Both the position numbers and the translations under genes were made by a program. Below are positions 24,205-29,235 of a stretch of DNA of 29,235 nucleotides, piece by piece (position 1 is the first letter of the stretch; each line of letters starts with the position of its first letter). Below the pieces are notes generated by a model. It ran no database searches and was not told where the DNA came from. It worked only from the letters and a program-made list of their open reading frames with translations. The DNA comes from Bryobacteraceae bacterium (GTDB lineage Bacteria > Acidobacteriota > Terriglobia > Bryobacterales > Bryobacteraceae): assembly GCA_030039005.1 (NCBI GenBank), contig JASHQT010000164.1:1-29235 (forward strand), written 5' to 3'.

Positions 24205-25077
24205 CTAATCGAAATGATGACGCCCCGCCAGTTCGTAGTCTTGTACAATTGGGATTTCGCGCGCGATCCATGCGCCAGGCGTGCATCCGGCCAGCGCGTT
24301 CCACTCGCGCGTCATGTGCGCCTGATCGTGATAGCCGCAAGCCGCGGCGGCCTCCGCTAAGCCGGGCCGCTCGTCCATAATCATCCGGCACGCGCGCTCG
24401 AATCGAAAAATGCGGGCCGCGGTTTTGGGCGCCAGGCCAAGCTCGGTTTGAAACCGCTTGCCGAAATGCCGTCGGCTCCAGCCCAGCTCGCGCGCGAGAG
24501 TGTGGATCGGCATCGCGCCGTGGACCGCGAGCAGCCGCCCCCAGGCCCAGAGCACGTCGCGCGGCGCATCGGCCGGAATCAGCGCCCGCGCGAACTCCTC
24601 GTCGAGAATCGCGAAACGTTCGCGCCACGTCCCCGCGGCTTTGAGCCGCGATACCAACCGGTCGGCGGCGGCCGCTCCCCACAGATCGGAAAGATCGAAA
24701 ACGCCGCATGCGAGGTCAGGGCCGGAGGCTCGAAAAATCGCCCGCGCTCCCAGTGGCGTAAAAAACACATGCAGACCAGACAGCGTGCCATTGTGCCGGA
24801 CCATCGCGGGCGCATCTTGCAACCCGCTCACGAGCGCATGGAACCGCGCCGGGCGCTGCCTGGCATTCGGCATTCGTACGACGTCGATCATCTCCTCCCG
24901 GCCTTCTCCAAGACTCCCTCCTCCCAGACCAATGATCAGATGCATGTGGCGCGAGGGTAGCCCCGAGTGAACCCCCGGCTCGAGGCCCGTGGCATAAAAT
25001 CCGGCGTACTGCACGACGTACGGGCGCAAAGCGGGCGCAGGCAACGCCACCGCCGTTTCGTGAGCCGGAGCGCTCAT
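24205..25077 (-). CDS. AraC-family transcriptional regulator
   Basis: A 290-residue regulator. The N-terminal part (about 1-170; LRPYVVQYAGFY, PSRHMHLIIGLG, VSGLQDAPAMVRHNG, LHVFFTPLGARAIF) resembles the sensing domain of AraC proteins that often accompany small VOC or DNA-repair genes. The C-terminal double helix-turn-helix spans about 190-285 (LARELGWSRRHFGKRFQTELGLAPKTAARIFRFERA; LAEAAAACGYHDQAHMTREW). The ATG at 25077 overlaps the stop of the upstream PepSY gene as ATGA. The frame's further extension to 25557 lies within that gene and is rejected. The ligand is unknown. Confidence 0.88.
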   Translation of the reverse strand: MSAPAHETAVALPAPALRPYVVQYAGFYATGLEPGVHSGLPSRHMHLIIGLGGGSLGEGREEMIDVVRMPNARQRPARFHALVSGLQDAPAMVRHNGTLSGLHVFFTPLGARAIFRASGPDLACGVFDLSDLWGAAAADRLVSRLKAAGTWRERFAILDEEFARALIPADAPRDVLWAWGRLLAVHGAMPIHTLARELGWSRRHFGKRFQTELGLAPKTAARIFRFERACRMIMDERPGLAEAAAACGYHDQAHMTREWNALAGCTPGAWIAREIPIVQDYELAGRHHFD

Positions 25078-25910
25078 GCGATCCGCCGTAAGCGCCGCAT
25101 CGCAGGTGAAACTACGCGATTGAACCACATCAGCACTGCCGTCGGGAACAGCACTGCCGGCGCCAGCCCTAGAATCACCCACAGCAGCTTCACCGGCCAT
25201 CCCGCGAAATTGCCGTAATGTGCGTACGAAAATCCTCGCAGAATGCGAGCTCCCGCGGGCAATCGTCGCCGGCGCGGAAAAGGACGGGGCGCCGCAGAAG
25301 CTGCTCCCGGCGCGGCAGATTGAACCACATCCGGAAAGTTGACTGGCGCAAAAAGACTCACCGCCGCGCGGAACGGCTGTGGAAATACGAAATATCCGCC
25401 CGTGACTCCCCACATCGCGAGGAATGCGAAGGTCCAAAACCCCACCACGCCGTGCACGTCGAACACGAAGCGCTTCCAGCCTGAGCCAGCCTTGATTGTC
25501 AGCGCCCGCCGCCAGCTCCCGATTCCCGGCCACCACACAATCATCCCCGTGACGCAAAGAGCAGCCAGTAGGAAGCCTCCCACGGCGTTGGCCGTCATCC
25601 CATCGCTATCCATCAGAAGACTGCCGTGCAGCTTGCCCAGCCACGAGAGCCAATGATAGAGCAGCGCCTTATAGGAAACATCCTTGCCGCCCGCCTCCAG
25701 CCAATCGTAGATATCGTTCCGAAACACGATTGCGCTGCCGCTCACGCACACCACAGCCACGTACAGACCCAACAGCAGTCCCGACCAAAGATGGATCTGG
25801 AACACGGCTCTCCGAATCCAGGTGTTCTTCGGCCGCTGCAGCCAATCGCGCCACAGTCCCGGCCGGCGATCGTTCCCTGCCAGAGTTTGCACTGTGTTGG
25901 TTTCGTTCAA
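25074..25910 (-). CDS. PepSY-associated transmembrane protein
   Basis: A 278-residue inner-membrane protein with four hydrophobic segments: about 38-60 (HLWSGLLLGLYVAVVCVSGSAIV), 108-128, 155-175 and 240-262. The first helix with its leading H, the KLHGSLL motif and FDVHGVVGFWTF are typical of PepSY-associated TM proteins, which are often involved in iron or siderophore reduction or in electron transfer across the membrane. No TonB receptor or siderophore gene is nearby, so that role is only a family expectation. The start at 25910 is a TTG without a clear ribosome site; a GTG five codons later is an alternative. It heads the PepSY-AraC-VOC operon. Confidence 0.83.
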   Translation of the reverse strand: MNETNTVQTLAGNDRRPGLWRDWLQRPKNTWIRRAVFQIHLWSGLLLGLYVAVVCVSGSAIVFRNDIYDWLEAGGKDVSYKALLYHWLSWLGKLHGSLLMDSDGMTANAVGGFLLAALCVTGMIVWWPGIGSWRRALTIKAGSGWKRFVFDVHGVVGFWTFAFLAMWGVTGGYFVFPQPFRAAVSLFAPVNFPDVVQSAAPGAASAAPRPFPRRRRLPAGARILRGFSYAHYGNFAGWPVKLLWVILGLAPAVLFPTAVLMWFNRVVSPAMRRLRRIA

Positions 25911-26063
25911 TGGTTAGTCGCCAGTATCTCACGCCGGAGCCCCCGCTTCGGCCGCGCAACCTAATGCTCTGTATTACGGCAGCCGAGTAAACAAGTGCAA
26001 CCCATACCCAACCGGTTATGCTGAATAAGGCACAAGGCGCCGGCGCGCGGCCCTCCCTGACAC

Positions 26064-28697
26064 ATGCAAGCTGAACGAGATCGCCTGCTCCAGGCTCGCG
26101 GCAGGACACACCACTGGCAACGCTGGGGCCCCTATCTTTCCGAACGCTCCTGGGGCAACCCGCGCGAAGACTACAGCGCCACGGGTGAGGCCTGGGATTA
26201 CTTCACGCACGATCAAGCCCGCTCGCGCACCTACCGCTGGACCGAAGACGGCATCGCCGGCATCTGCGACAATCATCAGCGCTTATGTTTCGCCTTCGCG
26301 TTCTGGAACGGCGTCGATCCCATCCTCAAGGAGCGTCTCTTCGGCACCTCCGGGCCGGAAGGCAACCACGGCGAGGACGTCAAGGAATATTATTACTACC
26401 TTGATTCCACACCCACGCACTCCTACATGAAGGCGCTCTACAAGTACCCGCAGGCGCCGTTCCCGTATTCCGATCTCGTGGAGACCAACCGCCGCCGCTC
26501 GCGCGCCGAGCATGAATACGAGCTGATCGACACCAGCATTTTCGACGATAATCGCTACTTCGACATCTTCATCGAGTACGCCAAGAGCGACGTAAACGAC
26601 ATCCTGGTCCGCGCCACCGTCATTAACCGCGGCCCCGATCCCGCCACGCTTTACCTGCTGCCGAGCCTTTGGTTCCGCAACACGTGGAGCTGGGGATACG
26701 GCACGCCGCGGCCGGAGCTCGCCCGCTTCGACACCCACTCCATCGTCGCGCGCGAACAATCGCTGGGCGAACTGCGCCTGTGGCTGGAAGACGCGCCGCC
26801 GCTGCTGTTCACCGAAAATGAAACCAACACGCTGCGGATGTGGGGCTGGCAAGGCGCGCAACCCTACACCAAGGACGCGTTTCATCGCTATCTGATCGAA
26901 CACGAGGCCGGCGCCGTCAATCCCGATGAAACCGGCACCAAGGCATGCGGCCTGTATCGCATCGATCTGGAAGGCGACCGATCCTCGGCATGTTCCAAGG
27001 TCCTGCACTTCCGCCTTTACTCGGCATCGACCCCTGGCGGTGCAACGCCGCCCGATTTTCACCAGGTGTTTCTCAACCGCATCGAGGACGCCGACGATTT
27101 CTACAGCTTCGCGCCCCTCGCGCTCTCCGACGACGCCCGCATGGTGCAACGCCAGGCGTTTGCCGGATTGCTGTGGAGCAAGCAGTTCTACCATTACGTG
27201 GTCGAAGAGTGGCTGAAGGGCGACCCCGCCATGCCCCCGCCGCCGCCCGGCCGCGACCAGGGCCGTAATCGAAACTGGATTCACGTCTACAATGACGACG
27301 TGCTCTCGATGCCCGACAAATGGGAGTACCCGTGGTTCGCCGCCTGGGACCTGGCGTTTCACACCATCCCGATGGCCATGGTGGATCCCGATTTCGCCAA
27401 ACACCAGCTTTCGTTGTTGCTGCGCGAATGGTATCAATCGCCCAACGGACAGCTCCCGGCTTACGAGTGGGAATTCAGCGACGTCAATCCGCCCGTGCAT
27501 CCCTGGGCGTGCTGGCGCGTGTTCAAGATCGACTGGAAGCTGAGCGGCAAGCCGGACCTCGAGTTCCTGGAATCGGCCTTCCACAAGCTGCTCATGAACT
27601 TCACCTGGTGGGTGAATCGCAAGGATTCGCAAGGCAACAACATCTTTGAAGGCGGCTTTCTCGGCCTGGACAACATCGGCGTTTTCGACCGCAGTAAACC
27701 GCTGCCCACCGGCGGTTTCATCGAGCAGGCCGACGGCACCGCCTGGATGGGTATGTTCTGCCTCACCATGCTGCGCATCGCCATCGAGCTGACGCCGCAC
27801 GACCGCTCCTACGAAGACATCGCCAGCAAATTCTTCGAGCATTTTCTCTACATTGCGAGCGCCATGAACCGCTTGGGCGGCGGCGGTCTGTGGGACGAGG
27901 AAGACGGATTTTTCTACGACCGCTTGCAGTTGGCCGACGGCCGCAAAATCCCGCTGCGCCTGCGATCCCTGGTCGGCTTGATTCCCCTGTTCGCGGTCGC
28001 CACGCTCGATGCCGACGCGCTCGACCGCATGCCCGGTTTCAAACGCCGCATGCTGTGGTTCATCAAGCACCGTCCGGATCTTTGCCTGAACATCGCCTCC
28101 ATCACGCGGCCGGGCCAGGACGAACGCACGCTGCTCTCGCTGGTCCATCCCTCGCGCTTGGAGCGCGTGTTGCAAATCATGCTGGATGAAAACGAGTTTC
28201 TGTCGCCACACGGCATCCGCGGCATCTCACGCTATCACCTGGAGCATCCCTTCGTATTGAAGGTGAACGGAGACCAGTACAGCGTGAACTACGAGCCTGC
28301 CGAATCCGTCACTAACCTGTTCGGCGGTAACTCGAATTGGCGCGGACCGGTGTGGTTCCCCGTGAATTACCTCATGATCGAATCGCTGCAGCGCTTTCAC
28401 CACTACTACGGCGATGAAATGAAGGTGGAGTTTCCCACCGGCTCGGGCGTGAAGATGAACCTGTCACAAGTGGCCTGCCACTTGTCCCGAAGGCTATCGC
28501 GCCTATTCCTGCGCGACGAAAACGGACGCCGGCCCGTTTTCGGCGGAGCCGAAAAATTCCAGTGCGATCCACACTTTCGCGATCACATCCTGTTCTATGA
28601 ATATTTCCACGGTGACAACGGCGCGGGCCTGGGCGCAAGCCACCAGACCGGCTGGACCGCGTTAGTCGCCAAGCTCCTGCAGCAAAGCGGCGAGTAA
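26064..28697 (+). CDS. GH63-family glucosidase
   Basis: An 877-residue protein without a signal peptide. The N-terminal section ([40 protein letters not shown]) and the C-terminal (alpha/alpha)6-barrel segments ([45 protein letters not shown]) match bacterial glycoside hydrolase family 63 (mannosyl-oligosaccharide glucosidase group). D429, in AAWDLAFH, sits where the general acid of the family is expected. Known bacterial relatives act on glucosylglycerate, mannosylglycerate or small alpha-glucosides; the substrate here cannot be assigned. It would act in the cytoplasm. The ATG has no Shine-Dalgarno sequence. It is divergent from the PepSY operon across about 150 bases. Confidence 0.87.
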   Translation: MQAERDRLLQARGRTHHWQRWGPYLSERSWGNPREDYSATGEAWDYFTHDQARSRTYRWTEDGIAGICDNHQRLCFAFAFWNGVDPILKERLFGTSGPEGNHGEDVKEYYYYLDSTPTHSYMKALYKYPQAPFPYSDLVETNRRRSRAEHEYELIDTSIFDDNRYFDIFIEYAKSDVNDILVRATVINRGPDPATLYLLPSLWFRNTWSWGYGTPRPELARFDTHSIVAREQSLGELRLWLEDAPPLLFTENETNTLRMWGWQGAQPYTKDAFHRYLIEHEAGAVNPDETGTKACGLYRIDLEGDRSSACSKVLHFRLYSASTPGGATPPDFHQVFLNRIEDADDFYSFAPLALSDDARMVQRQAFAGLLWSKQFYHYVVEEWLKGDPAMPPPPPGRDQGRNRNWIHVYNDDVLSMPDKWEYPWFAAWDLAFHTIPMAMVDPDFAKHQLSLLLREWYQSPNGQLPAYEWEFSDVNPPVHPWACWRVFKIDWKLSGKPDLEFLESAFHKLLMNFTWWVNRKDSQGNNIFEGGFLGLDNIGVFDRSKPLPTGGFIEQADGTAWMGMFCLTMLRIAIELTPHDRSYEDIASKFFEHFLYIASAMNRLGGGGLWDEEDGFFYDRLQLADGRKIPLRLRSLVGLIPLFAVATLDADALDRMPGFKRRMLWFIKHRPDLCLNIASITRPGQDERTLLSLVHPSRLERVLQIMLDENEFLSPHGIRGISRYHLEHPFVLKVNGDQYSVNYEPAESVTNLFGGNSNWRGPVWFPVNYLMIESLQRFHHYYGDEMKVEFPTGSGVKMNLSQVACHLSRRLSRLFLRDENGRRPVFGGAEKFQCDPHFRDHILFYEYFHGDNGAGLGASHQTGWTALVAKLLQQSGE

Positions 28698-28723
28698 ATC
28701 GCCGCAGCCATCGCTCTCTTCGT

Positions 28724-28753
28724 TTGACGAACCGGCCAGTTTTGCGGTTTTAT
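28724..28753 (+). promoter_or_regulatory. possible promoter for the DoxX gene
   Basis: TTGACG (28724-28729) and TTTTAT (28748-28753) are spaced by 18 bases, and the ATG at 28760 lies 6 bases after the -10. TATAAA at 28751 is an alternative -10 but leaves a spacer of 21. This would give the DoxX gene its own leaderless or near-leaderless message in addition to read-through from the glucosidase. Confidence 0.4.
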
Positions 28754-28759
28754 AAAGCC

Positions 28760-29161
28760 ATGGCCCAAGCCCAGTCCTCGCTCCAGTCCTTCGTGCTCTC
28801 CATCCTGCGCATCGTCGCCGGATACACGTTCACGCTGCATGGCATACAGAAGTTCGGAGCGTTAGGCGGATTGGGAGGCCACACCGCACCGCTTTATTCG
28901 ATGCTCTGGTTCGCCGGCATTATCGAATGCATCGGCGGGCCGCTGATTATTTTGGGCCTGTTCACCCGGCCGGCGGCCTTCATCCTCAGCGGCGAAATGG
29001 CGGTCGGCTACTTCAGGGTGCATATTCATATGGGACCACCCTTGTATCCTTTGCTGAACAATGGCGAAATCACCGTGCTGTACTGCTTCTTCTTTTTGTA
29101 TTTGGTGACTGCGGGCGCCGGCGCAATTAGCCTGGACCGCGCGATCCGGCACAAAACCTGA
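28760..29161 (+). CDS. DoxX-family membrane protein
   Basis: A 133-residue protein with four hydrophobic helices. The pattern LSILRIVAGYTFTLHGIQKFGALGG at the start, IIECIGGPLIILGLFTRPAAFILSGEMAVGYF in the middle and LLNNGEITVLYCFFFLYLVTAGAGAISLDRAI at the end is typical of DoxX/DoxD-like proteins. Members take part in quinone-linked redox or in stress tolerance, but most are uncharacterised. I chose ATG 28760, where the conserved sequence begins; the frame reaches a TTG at 28724 that falls on the presumed -35. It follows the glucosidase by 62 bases. Confidence 0.88.
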   Translation: MAQAQSSLQSFVLSILRIVAGYTFTLHGIQKFGALGGLGGHTAPLYSMLWFAGIIECIGGPLIILGLFTRPAAFILSGEMAVGYFRVHIHMGPPLYPLLNNGEITVLYCFFFLYLVTAGAGAISLDRAIRHKT

Positions 29162-29168
29162 AGCCCCG

Positions 29169-29235
29169 CTATCGCATCCGCTTGCTGTAGAACAGTTCCG
29201 GATCCCCCTCATCCAGGTGTTGCACCATTCCGCTC
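29169..29235 (-). CDS. C-terminal end of an unidentified minus-strand protein (cut by window)
   Basis: An open frame enters from the right edge on the minus strand and ends at TAG (29169-29171). Its last residues read MVQHLDEGDPELFYSKRMR. It converges with the DoxX gene with 7 bases between stops, which is normal spacing here and supports it being real. The visible 22 residues are too few to name a family. Confidence 0.45.
   Translation of the reverse strand, partial: SGMVQHLDEGDPELFYSKRMR

Noticed and set aside
25078..25557. N-terminal extension of the AraC regulator
   Set aside because: It lies in another frame inside the PepSY gene; the ATGA overlap at 25074-25077 gives a normal coupled start.
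26283..28211. 642-residue open frame antisense to the GH63 gene
   Set aside because: It is a mirror effect of strong GC bias at the third codon position. It lies wholly within a gene with clear family motifs, and its translation shows no recognisable fold and low-complexity Arg/Val/Ala composition.

Overview
The window is GC-rich, densely coded bacterial chromosome. Its gene content points to an acidobacterium, most likely of the Solibacter/Bryobacter group (Bryobacterales). The main markers are an acidobacterial duplicated orphan permease (ADOP) behind a PadR regulator, an acidobacterial VWFA-related secreted protein, and a secreted metalloprotease ending in a domain that matches the 'Solibacter uncharacterized C-terminal domain'. 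This placement comes from domain recognition by eye and was not tested by a search. I see no rRNA, tRNA, CRISPR array, insertion sequence or phage gene.

Layout. 1-3022 (+): a PadR regulator cut by the window edge, then a 900-residue ADOP permease. 3026-4945 (-): a small zinc-ribbon membrane protein, a stand-alone LuxR-type regulator and a short MetE-like methyltransferase. 5049-8285 (-) and 8356-9435 (+): two divergent secreted proteins, a gametolysin-like metalloprotease with BACON and Solibacter C-terminal domains, and a VWFA protein with a QPG repeat linker. 9394-9741 (-): a second zinc-ribbon membrane protein, clearly paralogous to the first. 10044-11228 (+): an isolated glycosyltransferase. 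11349-14386 (-): ribonuclease J followed by a GlcD-like FAD oxidase. 14510-15382 (-): a lipoprotein esterase. 15522-19211 (+): a tight M20 peptidase - EamA transporter - PafA-type phosphatase operon. 19327-21765 (+): a receiver-only response regulator and a GAF/PAS sigma-54 activator. 21780-22553 (-) and 22623-23786 (+): a divergent HEAT-repeat-like secreted protein and a CapA-like protein. 23770-25910 (-): a PepSY membrane protein - AraC regulator - VOC protein operon. 26064-29161 (+): a GH63-type glucosidase and a DoxX protein. The last 67 bases hold the C-terminus of an unidentified minus-strand gene.

Most of this reads as household and accessory metabolism of a soil heterotroph: secreted proteolysis, phosphate scavenging, glycan handling and small-molecule export. 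I did not find a clear defence or mobile system. The items most worth a second look are the paralogous zinc-ribbon pair around the two secreted proteins, the M20-EamA-PafA operon, and several start codons lying 5-6 nt after a -10-like hexamer, which suggests leaderless transcripts. Short repeats and palindromes in the intergenic gaps are also listed.
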